Source of the DNA: Mycobacterium botniense | GTDB taxonomy: Bacteria > Actinomycetota > Actinomycetes > Mycobacteriales > Mycobacteriaceae | Direction: 5' to 3' | NCBI RefSeq assembly: GCF_010723305.1 | Contig: NZ_BLKW01000002.1 | Location: 124,001 to 188,000 of the forward strand | Length of the DNA stretch: 64,000 bases | Shown here: one piece after another, positions 57,139 to 64,000 of the stretch | Position numbering within the stretch: the first letter of the stretch is position 1 | How the letters are laid out: every line of letters begins with the position of its first letter | Notes under the pieces: model-generated | What the model was told of the DNA's origin: nothing | Database searches by the model: none | Seen by the model: the letters and a program-made list of their open reading frames with translations, nothing else | Made by a program: the position numbers and the translations under genes

Positions 57139-57702
57139 ATGGCTGGTGCGGGTGATCGTGGACCTGGTGTGGGCCGCCGTCGTGGTGTGGGGTTGTCGCT
57201 GGCGGCTGGGGTGGCCGTGGCTGCTGCGCTGGCCCCGGTAGGGGGTGCGGCACGGGCGCGCGCGGATTTTCTGGACGTGATCATCGACCCGCTGCTGGAT
57301 CCGTTGCAGGCGGTGGTGGCGGGGTTGGCTGATGGTGTGACCGGTGTTGGGGCGGACGGCGGGGTGGTGGGCGCTGGTGTCGCTGATGCGGTTGCGGGCG
57401 CCCATGTGGGTGCGGGTGGGGTGGATGTGGGGGCGGGGTCGTCGGCGGCGGTGGCCACGGTGGCGTCGGTACTTCATGATCTGGAGCAGCAGTGGATCAC
57501 CAGTCGGGTGGGCGCTGAGGTGGATGGGGGGCTGAATGGGTTGTGGCAGGACTTGGGGGGTCGCGGCATCCTGATCGGCAATGGGGCCAATGGGGTGGAC
57601 GTGGAATGGATGGAATGGAAGGAATGCAGGAATGGATGGAATGGAATGGTGGAAGGGGAATGGATGGAAGGGCCGGTGGTGGCAGGGGAATGGGATGGTT
57701 GA
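57139..57702 (+). pseudogene. 5' part of a frameshifted PGRS-GH5 gene
   Basis: 188 codons giving a Sec-type signal (RRRGVGLSLAAGVAVAAALA to ARA), a helical region with LDVIIDPLLDPL and QQWITSRVGAEVDG, and GILIGNGANG, then a nonsense tail (EWMEWKECRNGW...) to a stop at 57702. Its design copies the protease gene at 55204. ATG 57139 has GGGAGGGG eight bases upstream; ATG 57073 would extend the frame. The correct continuation lies one base out of frame, downstream of 57601. Confidence 0.75.
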
Positions 57703-59278
57703 CGGTGGCAACGGGGGCAATGCGGGTGCGGGCAGCAATCCTGAGGGGTTACCCGCCCTGGGTGGGGCCGGCGGCACGGGGGGTGTGCTTGGGTTGCTGG
57801 GCAGCCATGGCGCGCTTGGTCACTACGGCACGGTCAGCGCCGATTCCTCGGGGGTGGTTTCGTCCGGTGACATCTCGTCGGCGCAGATCGCAAACAGCGA
57901 CATTCTCACCATCGGGACTACCGGGAGCTGGCTGACCAACAGTGAGGGACAGGTGGTGATCTTGCATGGGCTCAACGAGGTGTACAAGGTGCCGCCGTAT
58001 GAGCCCGCCGCCAGCGGGTTCGGCGCCCAAGACGCCCAGTTTTTAGCTGAGAACGGTTTCAATGTTGTGCGGCTGGGCGTGATCTGGTCGGCGGTGGAAC
58101 CCCAGCCCGGTGTCATCGACTACGCCTACCTTGAATCGATCGCCCAGACCGTGCAAACCCTGCAAAACAACGGCATCTATGTGGTGATCGACATGCACCA
58201 GGACGCGTACAGCAGCGTATTCGGGGGTGAAGGTGCGCCCGCGTGGGCGGTGCAGACCGGCGGGCTGCCCAACCCCACGCTGCCGTTCCCGCTGAACGAT
58301 TTCATCAATCCCGCGGAGGCTTACGCGTTCGACGCGTTCTGGTCCAACGCCTCCGCACCGAACGGGGTGGGGCTTGAGGACAATTACGCGCAGATGTATG
58401 AAGTCGTCGCGGACTACTTCAACGGCAACCCCGACGTGGTCGGTTTCGAGATCATGAACGAACCGTCGCCGGGCTTTATGGACCTGCCCATCTTACTGGG
58501 TAGCCGGGCCTTCGACACTCAGGATCTGACCCCCTTCTATGACCAGGTGGCCTCGGCGATCCGCGCCGTCGACCCGACCACGCCGATCTTTTACGAGCCC
58601 AACATCCTCTTCGATGCGGGGCTGCCCACCCACCTGGGCACCGTAGACGTGCCCGGCACCGTCTTCTCCTTCCACGACTACTGCGAGTTCCAGCTGGGGC
58701 CGCTGGGTTGCCTGCCCAACGTCGCCGACATCGCCAACGGTGCTGAGGCATACGCGCGGGCGCACGATATCCCGGCCTTCATGACCGAGTTCGGGGCCAC
58801 CAGCAACCAGTCCGAGATCACCGCCCCGATGCTGGCCGCCAATCAGCGCCTGATCGGGTGGACCGAATGGGCTTTCAGCGGTCAAGGCGATATCACCACC
58901 AGCGCGTCACCGCCGAGTTCGGAGTCACTGGTGTACAACCCAGAGCTGCCGCCGACGGGCGCCAACGTCAACACCGCGAACCTGGAGACACTCGCCGAAC
59001 CCTATCCGCAGGTGATTTCCGGCACCCCCAATACCTGGTCGTTTGACAATGGTGTGTTTCAGTTCAGCTATTCCACCGCCAAGGTTGACGGGCTGGGCAG
59101 CTTCCCGGCGGGCTCGCAGACGACCATCTCGGTGCCGCAGGTCGAATTCCCCAACGGCTACCAGGTCACCGTCACCGGGGGCTCGGTGGTCTCCGCCCCC
59201 GACGCCCCCCAACTGGTCATCGCCTCCGACCCCGGCGTCAGCACCGTCAGCGTCACCGTAAGCCCGGCCACCGCATGA
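57581..59278 (+). CDS. GH5 endoglycoceramidase-like enzyme, 3' part of the frameshifted gene
   Basis: The open frame is 565 codons, but genuine protein starts near 57700 (VDGGNGGNAGAG PGRS remnant). The catalytic (beta/alpha)8 domain spans about 57900-58900. It has VVILHGLNEVYK, NVVRLGVIWSAVEP, DMHQDAYSS, the acid/base EIMNEPSPG and the nucleophile FMTEFGAT, closest to endoglycoceramidases, which release glycans from glycosphingolipids. A beta-sandwich C-terminal domain follows. As one protein with the 5' part it would be secreted. Whether the frameshift is real is open. Confidence 0.85.
   Translation: MGPMGWTWNGWNGRNAGMDGMEWWKGNGWKGRWWQGNGMVDGGNGGNAGAGSNPEGLPALGGAGGTGGVLGLLGSHGALGHYGTVSADSSGVVSSGDISSAQIANSDILTIGTTGSWLTNSEGQVVILHGLNEVYKVPPYEPAASGFGAQDAQFLAENGFNVVRLGVIWSAVEPQPGVIDYAYLESIAQTVQTLQNNGIYVVIDMHQDAYSSVFGGEGAPAWAVQTGGLPNPTLPFPLNDFINPAEAYAFDAFWSNASAPNGVGLEDNYAQMYEVVADYFNGNPDVVGFEIMNEPSPGFMDLPILLGSRAFDTQDLTPFYDQVASAIRAVDPTTPIFYEPNILFDAGLPTHLGTVDVPGTVFSFHDYCEFQLGPLGCLPNVADIANGAEAYARAHDIPAFMTEFGATSNQSEITAPMLAANQRLIGWTEWAFSGQGDITTSASPPSSESLVYNPELPPTGANVNTANLETLAEPYPQVISGTPNTWSFDNGVFQFSYSTAKVDGLGSFPAGSQTTISVPQVEFPNGYQVTVTGGSVVSAPDAPQLVIASDPGVSTVSVTVSPATA
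57601..57700 (+). repeat. GGAATGG-type tract replacing PGRS codons
   Basis: About eleven GGAA occurrences and no GGCAA, whereas both flanks use GGCAATGG/GGCAACGG. Re-inserting a C after GG in each restores a regular Gly-Asn-Gly-Gly PGRS reading frame that joins the two halves of the gene. Confidence 0.85.
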
Positions 59279-59362
59279 CAGCGGCCCCCGCCACCGCAGA
59301 CCACCGCGCATCCTGTGACCTCGTGCGGAGGTAGACCCGGGGGTCTACCATCGGCGATCATC

Positions 59363-60058
59363 ATGACGACCAGCTATTGGCGCAGCGCGTCCGAGGACGA
59401 GGCGATGCAGGACGCGCACCGCTTCGTCTGGCACGCGATGCTCGAGACCATCGACGTCGACCTGGCCGGGACACGGGTGCTCGACGTCGGCTGCAATCGG
59501 GGCGGCTTTCTGCGGCTGCTCGCCGACGACTGCGCCATCCACGAGGGTTTCGGCTACGACCCGGCGGCAGCCGCGATCGAAGACGCGCGCCGCCTGGCGG
59601 GGCATCGGCCGCTGCGGTTCGCGTCGGCCACGGCACCGCCGGCGGCGTGGGGCGGCTTCGACGTGGCGTTTAGCCACGAGGTGCTCTATCTGCTCGATGA
59701 CCTGTCGGCGCACGCAGCAGCGATCTTTCGGGCCCTCAAACCCGGCGGGGTGTATTACGCCGTCATGGGTGTGCACGCCGCCAGCCCCCTGATGGCGGCC
59801 TGGCACGAGCAAAACGTCGAAACAATGAGCCTGCCACCGCTTTACACTCTCGACCACGTGGCCGCTACGTTTCATGACGCCGGGTTCGAGGTCGCCGCCA
59901 GTCGACTCTGCGTACGCTTCATCCCCATCACGGCTCGGCACCTCACCGAGGGCCGGTTACTCGACTGGCTCGACTACTACTACAACCAAAAGATCTTGCT
60001 CCGCTTCAGCCGCCCCGGCTCGGCGGCAGGCTTGCAGCCCAAGCGGATTCGTCGCTGA
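59363..60058 (+). CDS. Class I SAM-dependent methyltransferase
   Basis: A 231 aa protein with SAM motif I VLDVGCNRGGF near residue 39, GYDPAAAAIEDA as motif II, FDVAFSHEVLYLL as post-motif and LKPGGVYYAVMG as motif III. The substrate is not predictable; it looks like a small-molecule methyltransferase. ATG 59363 is preferred over the upstream in-frame ATG. Its neighbours give no clear pathway. Confidence 0.85.
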   Translation: MTTSYWRSASEDEAMQDAHRFVWHAMLETIDVDLAGTRVLDVGCNRGGFLRLLADDCAIHEGFGYDPAAAAIEDARRLAGHRPLRFASATAPPAAWGGFDVAFSHEVLYLLDDLSAHAAAIFRALKPGGVYYAVMGVHAASPLMAAWHEQNVETMSLPPLYTLDHVAATFHDAGFEVAASRLCVRFIPITARHLTEGRLLDWLDYYYNQKILLRFSRPGSAAGLQPKRIRR

Positions 60059-60138
60059 CCCAACACCTGGTGGACTGCCGCGGCGACTCATCCGCCCCGA
60101 CGCCGAGCCCAGCGCGACACCGGCATAGGCTGGCGGCC

Positions 60139-60987
60139 ATGTCGCTTTCCGGGAAAACCATGTTCATTTCGGGCGCCAGCCGCGGCATCGGGCTGGCCAT
60201 CGCCAAGCGGGCCGCTCAGGACGGCGCCAATATTGCGTTGATCGCCAAGACCGCTGAGCCGCATCCGAAGTTGCCGGGGACCATCTACACCGCGGCCAAG
60301 GAGATCGAGCAGGCCGGCGGGCAGGCACTGCCGATCGTGGGTGACGTCCGAGACGGCGATGCGGTCGCCTCCGCGGTCGCCCAGACTGTCGAGCAGTTCG
60401 GCGGCATCGACATGTGTGTCAACAACGCGTCGGCGATCAACCTGGGCTCCATCACCGAAGTGCCGCTGAAGCGTTTCGACCTGATGAACGGTATCCAGGT
60501 GCGCGGCACCTACGCGGTCTCGCAGGCATGTATCCCCCACATGAAAGGCCGGGAGAACCCACACATCCTGACGCTCTCGCCGCCGATCCGCCTGGAACCC
60601 CAGTGGCTCAAGCCGACGGCCTACATGATGGCCAAATATGGAATGACGCTGTGCGCGCTGGCGATTGCCGAGGAGATGCGCGCCGAGGGGATCGCCTCTA
60701 ACACCTTGTGGCCGCGCACCCTGGTGGCCACCGCCGCAGTGCAGAACCTGCTCGGGGGCGCCGAAGCGATGGCGCGGGCCCGCAAGCCCGAGGTGTACGC
60801 CGACGCGGCCTACGTCATCCTCAACAAGCCCGCCACCGAATACACCGGCAACTCGGTGCTCTGCGAGGATGTGCTGCTCGAGTCCGGTGTAACCGATTTG
60901 TCGGTATATGACTGCACACCGGGTGGCGAGCTCGGGGTCGACCTGTGGGTGGACTCCGTCAATCCTCCCGGATACGGTCACCCGTAG
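60139..60987 (+). CDS. Short-chain dehydrogenase/reductase (Rv3224 orthologue)
   Basis: A 282 aa SDR. The cofactor motif is GASRGIG near residue 12, NNAS lies near residue 97, and the catalytic Tyr-x3-Lys is YMMAK, with Ser in LTLSPP. It resembles HSDL2-type reductases; mycobacterial orthologues are uncharacterised. ATG 60139 matches the M. tuberculosis length. It is followed convergently by the SRAP gene. Confidence 0.9.
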   Translation: MSLSGKTMFISGASRGIGLAIAKRAAQDGANIALIAKTAEPHPKLPGTIYTAAKEIEQAGGQALPIVGDVRDGDAVASAVAQTVEQFGGIDMCVNNASAINLGSITEVPLKRFDLMNGIQVRGTYAVSQACIPHMKGRENPHILTLSPPIRLEPQWLKPTAYMMAKYGMTLCALAIAEEMRAEGIASNTLWPRTLVATAAVQNLLGGAEAMARARKPEVYADAAYVILNKPATEYTGNSVLCEDVLLESGVTDLSVYDCTPGGELGVDLWVDSVNPPGYGHP

Positions 60988-61039
60988 CCTATTTCGAGCC
61001 GGTAGCAGCCGCTGGTGACAGTGCGCAACGCCCTGAGTT

Positions 61040-61801
61040 TTACAACAGTTTCGCCTGTTCGGGTTGCGGCTCGACCGGTTCGATCAACTCGGGACCGTTG
61101 TTGCGCACGTTGTTGACCAAGGTCGAGATTTCACGCACCCGGATGTCAGGCAACTCCGGCGGGCGGGACAGCAGGTCCAGATCCACGGGGGTATCAGGGT
61201 CAAGCCAGCGATCCCAGTCGTGTTCGGCCACCACCAGCGGCATCCGATCGTGGATCTCGGCGACCTCGCCGACCGCGTCGGTGGTGACGATCGCACACGT
61301 CAGCCAGGGCGCGGCGTTTTCGCCGGGTTTCCACACCGACCACAGGCCCGCCACCAACAGCGGCTCGCCATCCGCGCGGTAGAGGTAAAACGGCGTCTTG
61401 CGGGCCTTTTTGCCGGCACGGCCGTCGGGACGCAGACGCCATTCATAGAAACCGTCCATCGGAACCAGGCAGCGCTTGGATTGGGCGCTCGAACGAAAGG
61501 CCGGTGATGTGGTGAGTGTGTCGGCGCGGGCGTTGATGAGGTGCGGCCCTTTGGTCTCCGGCGCGCCGTCCGGACCCGGCTTGACCCACGGCGGTATCAG
61601 ACCCCAGCGCATCAGCCGCAGCCGCCGCGTCGCCGCGCCATCGGGCCCGTCGTGACGGCACACCACAGTGCTGATGGTTGCTGTCGGCGCCACGTTGTAA
61701 TTCGGGCCGGCCACCGTGCCGGTACCGGTCGTTTCGTCGATCGCCTTGATCTTTTCGGCGAGCGACGCCGGGTCGGTGGACACCGCGAAACGACCGCACA
61801 T
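61040..61801 (-). CDS. SRAP/HMCES-family abasic-site protein (Rv3226c orthologue)
   Basis: A 253 aa SOS-response-associated peptidase domain. Cys2 (MCGRF) is the catalytic residue that crosslinks to abasic sites in single-stranded DNA after Met removal. The conserved NARADT, DGFYEW (Glu) and IHDRMP (His) motifs are all present. ATG 61801 is required for Cys2 and is preferred to the long upstream frame. Divergent from aroA, 43 bases apart. Confidence 0.94.
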   Translation of the reverse strand: MCGRFAVSTDPASLAEKIKAIDETTGTGTVAGPNYNVAPTATISTVVCRHDGPDGAATRRLRLMRWGLIPPWVKPGPDGAPETKGPHLINARADTLTTSPAFRSSAQSKRCLVPMDGFYEWRLRPDGRAGKKARKTPFYLYRADGEPLLVAGLWSVWKPGENAAPWLTCAIVTTDAVGEVAEIHDRMPLVVAEHDWDRWLDPDTPVDLDLLSRPPELPDIRVREISTLVNNVRNNGPELIEPVEPQPEQAKLL

Positions 61802-61844
61802 GCCTTTATGGTGGCAGAACCGACCGACAAGCGATGATGGACCA

Positions 61845-63191
61845 GTGACCACGTGGACGGCCCCGTATGCACCGACACCGGTGTCGGCGACGGTCACCGT
61901 GCCCGGCTCGAAGTCGCAGACCAACCGTGCGCTGGTGCTCTCGGCGCTCGCCGCCGCCGGCGGGCAGGGTTCCTCGACCATCCGCGGCGCGTTACGCAGC
62001 CGCGACACCGATCTGATGGTCGCTGCGCTGACCGCCTTGGGCCTGCGGGTGGATGCGGCCGGTTCTGCGCTGGCGGTGAGCGGGCGCATCGGACCCGGCC
62101 GCAATGCGCGAGTGCATTGCGGGCTGGCCGGCACCGTGCTGCGTTTCGTCCCGCCGCTGGCGGCGCTGGGCCGCTCGACGGTGGAGTTCGACGGTGATGA
62201 ACAAGCCCGGGCGCGGCCCATCGCACCGCTGCTGAGTGCGTTACGCGGTCTGGGTGTGGATGTCGACGGCGTGGGCCTTCCGTTCCGGGTCCGGGGATCC
62301 GGCACGGTCCGCGGCGGCACGGTCGCGATCGACGCCTCGGCATCCTCGCAGTTCGTTTCCGGCCTGCTGTTGTGCGGGGCGTCGTTCGTCAACGGACTGA
62401 CCGTGCAGCACACCGGTCCGCCGCTGCCGTCTGCGCCGCATATCACGATGACGGTGGCCATGCTGCGGCAGGCCGGGGTCGACGTCGACGACTCGACACC
62501 CAGCCGCTGGCAGGTACGGCCCGGTCCGGTCGCGGCGCGGCCCTGGCGCATCGAACCGGATTTGTCCAACGCCGTTCCGTTCCTGGCGGCCGCCGTGGTC
62601 AGTGGGGGCACGGTGCGCATCAGCGGCTGGCCGGCGACCAGCATCCAGCCCGCCGACCTCGTGACGGATATCCTGCGGCGGCTGAACTCTGTTGTCACCC
62701 AAACTGATTCGTATCTGGAGGTGCGTGGGTCAGCGGTATATGAGGGCCTGGACGTCGACTTGCATGACGTCGGTGAGCTGACCCCGGCGGTGGCGGCACT
62801 GGCGGCGCTGGCGCGTCCGGGCGCGGTGTCGCGGCTGACCGGTATCGCTCATCTGCGCGGCCACGAGACCGACCGGCTGGCGGCGTTGAGCACCGAGATC
62901 AACCGGCTCGGTGGCAACTGCCAGCAGCTCCCCGATGGTCTGGTCATCACGGCGACACCGCTGCGGCCGGGTCTGTGGCGGTCGTATGCCGATCATCGGA
63001 TGGCGATGGCCGGAGCAATCGTCGGCCTGCGCGTCGCTGGGGTCGCCGTGGAGGATATTGCGTGCACCGCCAAGACACTGCCGGACTTCCCGCAGCTCTG
63101 GGCTGACATGATGGCCGATTCCGGTCCCGACGGTGCGGACCGGGACGGCGCGATCACACGCCGCGAACACACGCGAGGGCCCGGCGGTTGA
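61845..63191 (+). CDS. aroA: 3-phosphoshikimate 1-carboxyvinyltransferase (EPSP synthase) AroA
   Basis: A 448 aa shikimate-pathway enzyme joining shikimate-3-phosphate and phosphoenolpyruvate. [11 protein letters not shown] near residue 20 binds phosphate. The usual GNAGT segment is [10 protein letters not shown] here, as in other mycobacteria; [18 protein letters not shown] and the DHRMAMA motif follow. GTG 61845 starts the conserved N-terminus (TTWTAPYAP). Its stop overlaps the rsgA start by three bases. Confidence 0.95.
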   Translation: MTTWTAPYAPTPVSATVTVPGSKSQTNRALVLSALAAAGGQGSSTIRGALRSRDTDLMVAALTALGLRVDAAGSALAVSGRIGPGRNARVHCGLAGTVLRFVPPLAALGRSTVEFDGDEQARARPIAPLLSALRGLGVDVDGVGLPFRVRGSGTVRGGTVAIDASASSQFVSGLLLCGASFVNGLTVQHTGPPLPSAPHITMTVAMLRQAGVDVDDSTPSRWQVRPGPVAARPWRIEPDLSNAVPFLAAAVVSGGTVRISGWPATSIQPADLVTDILRRLNSVVTQTDSYLEVRGSAVYEGLDVDLHDVGELTPAVAALAALARPGAVSRLTGIAHLRGHETDRLAALSTEINRLGGNCQQLPDGLVITATPLRPGLWRSYADHRMAMAGAIVGLRVAGVAVEDIACTAKTLPDFPQLWADMMADSGPDGADRDGAITRREHTRGPGG

Positions 63192-64000
63192 GGCCCGGCG
63201 ACTACGACGAATCCGACGTCAAGATCCGCTCCGGCAAGGGATCACGGCCGCGGACCAAGACCCGTCCCCGACACGCCCACGCGAAACCGGCCATGGTGGT
63301 CAGTGTCGACCGCGGCCGCTGGGGATGCGTCCTCGGCGGCGACCCGAATCGTCGGGTCACTGCCATGCGGGCACGCGAGCTGGGCCGCACTTCGATCGTT
63401 GTCGGCGACGACGTCGACCTTGTCGGCGACCTCTCCGGGCGCCCGGATACCCTGGCCCGCATTGTGCGGCGCGGGCCGCGACGAACGGTGCTGCGGCGCA
63501 CCGCCGACGACACCGACCCCGCTGAGCGGGTGGTGGTGGCCAACGCTGATCAACTGCTGATCGTCGTGGCGCTGGCCGACCCGCCGCCACGCACCGGGCT
63601 CGTCGACCGTGCGCTGATAGCTGCCTACGCCGGCGGGCTGACCCCGATCCTGTGCCTGACCAAGACCGACCTCGCCCCCCCGGGGCCGTTCGCCGCACAG
63701 TTCGCCGACTTAGACTTGCACATCGTCACCGCCGGGCGTGACGACCCGCTCGACGCGGTCGTTCACTTATTGACCGGGAAAGTCACCGTGCTGCTGGGAC
63801 ATTCCGGAGTAGGTAAATCAACGTTGGTGAATCGTCTTGTGCCCGAAGCGGATCGCGCTGTCGGCGCGGTGACCGAGATCGGCAAGGGGCGGCACACCTC
63901 GGCGCAGTCGGTGGCGCTGCCACTCGACAAATCAGGGAATGCGTCCGGCTGGGTGATCGACACTCCCGGCGTTCGCTCGTTCGGACTGGCGCATATCGAG
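63188..64000 (+). CDS. rsgA: Ribosome small-subunit-dependent GTPase RsgA (partial at window end)
   Basis: 271 codons of the circularly permuted GTPase that assists 30S maturation. An OB-fold N-domain ([15 protein letters not shown]) precedes G4 TKTD, G1 GHSGVGKS and G3 DTPG, the G4-G1-G3 order that defines RsgA. The C-terminal zinc domain lies beyond the window. TTG 63188 overlaps the aroA TGA (TTGA), implying coupling; ATG 63292 is internal and less likely. Confidence 0.93.
   Translation, partial: MRPGDYDESDVKIRSGKGSRPRTKTRPRHAHAKPAMVVSVDRGRWGCVLGGDPNRRVTAMRARELGRTSIVVGDDVDLVGDLSGRPDTLARIVRRGPRRTVLRRTADDTDPAERVVVANADQLLIVVALADPPPRTGLVDRALIAAYAGGLTPILCLTKTDLAPPGPFAAQFADLDLHIVTAGRDDPLDAVVHLLTGKVTVLLGHSGVGKSTLVNRLVPEADRAVGAVTEIGKGRHTSAQSVALPLDKSGNASGWVIDTPGVRSFGLAHIE

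Noticed and set aside
57601..57700. GGAATGG repeats resembling human satellite DNA contamination
   Set aside because: Flanks on both sides are continuous PGRS codons of one gene, and adding C restores the pattern; no foreign sequence is needed.

Overview
The window is a high-GC actinobacterial chromosome segment. Almost every core gene follows, in order and orientation, the Mycobacterium tuberculosis Rv3170-Rv3228 region as I remember it: aofH, hpx, the UPF0182 gene, uvrD2, nudC, adnB/adnA, moeZ, rhlE, entC, whiB1, pdtaS, sigH, aroA, rsgA. PGRS-type repeats point to a slow-growing Mycobacterium outside the tuberculosis complex. The species cannot be fixed from this sequence.

Layout. 1-9 kb: amine oxidase AofH, an alpha/beta hydrolase, a Baeyer-Villiger-type monooxygenase, long-form isocitrate lyase (ICL2), a membrane glycosyltransferase and an exported GH16 glucanase. 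9-21.7 kb: initiator tRNA, UPF0182 membrane protein, PDZ-Lon-like protease, DUF2342 protein, E1/cyclodehydratase-like protein, ABC1 kinase, UvrD2, mycoredoxin, NudC and a K+ channel. 21.8-31.1 kb: the AdnAB end-resection motors, followed by an accessory stress cluster (J-domain protein, two Hsp20s, a MerR regulator with a visible operator, a small acidic protein, an ANTAR protein) lying between adnA and lipV. 31.2-38.3 kb: LipV, alkyltransferase-like protein, TIGR02569 protein, MoeZ, DUF3152 protein, TetR, TB9.4, an MmpS-like protein and a ferritin-like protein. 38.3-39.4 kb: a frameshifted IS110-type transposase. 39.8-51.3 kb: RhlE, a beta-propeller protein, ParA, Gpm2, EntC, a lipid kinase, WhiB1, PdtaS, a biotinyl protein, an exported proline-rich repeat protein, the micro-protein bL37, RshA and SigH. 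51.9-60 kb: a translationally coupled amine oxidase/amidohydrolase pair, two PGRS-linked secreted enzymes that carry a Sec-type signal instead of a PE domain (an aspartic protease and a GH5 endoglycoceramidase-like enzyme, the second frameshifted), and a methyltransferase. 60.1-64 kb: SDR, SRAP protein, AroA and a partial RsgA.

How the genes connect. Redox and proteotoxic stress is a recurring theme: SigH/RshA, mycoredoxin, NudC, MoeZ, the Hsp20 cluster and PdtaS. DNA repair is the second (UvrD2, AdnAB, ATL protein, SRAP). The accessory interest lies in the PE-less PGRS enzymes, the proline-rich repeat gene, the Hsp20/MerR cluster, and the absence of whiB7 from its usual place between the ABC1 kinase and uvrD2. 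Statements about M. tuberculosis gene order and lengths come from memory and were not checked against a database.
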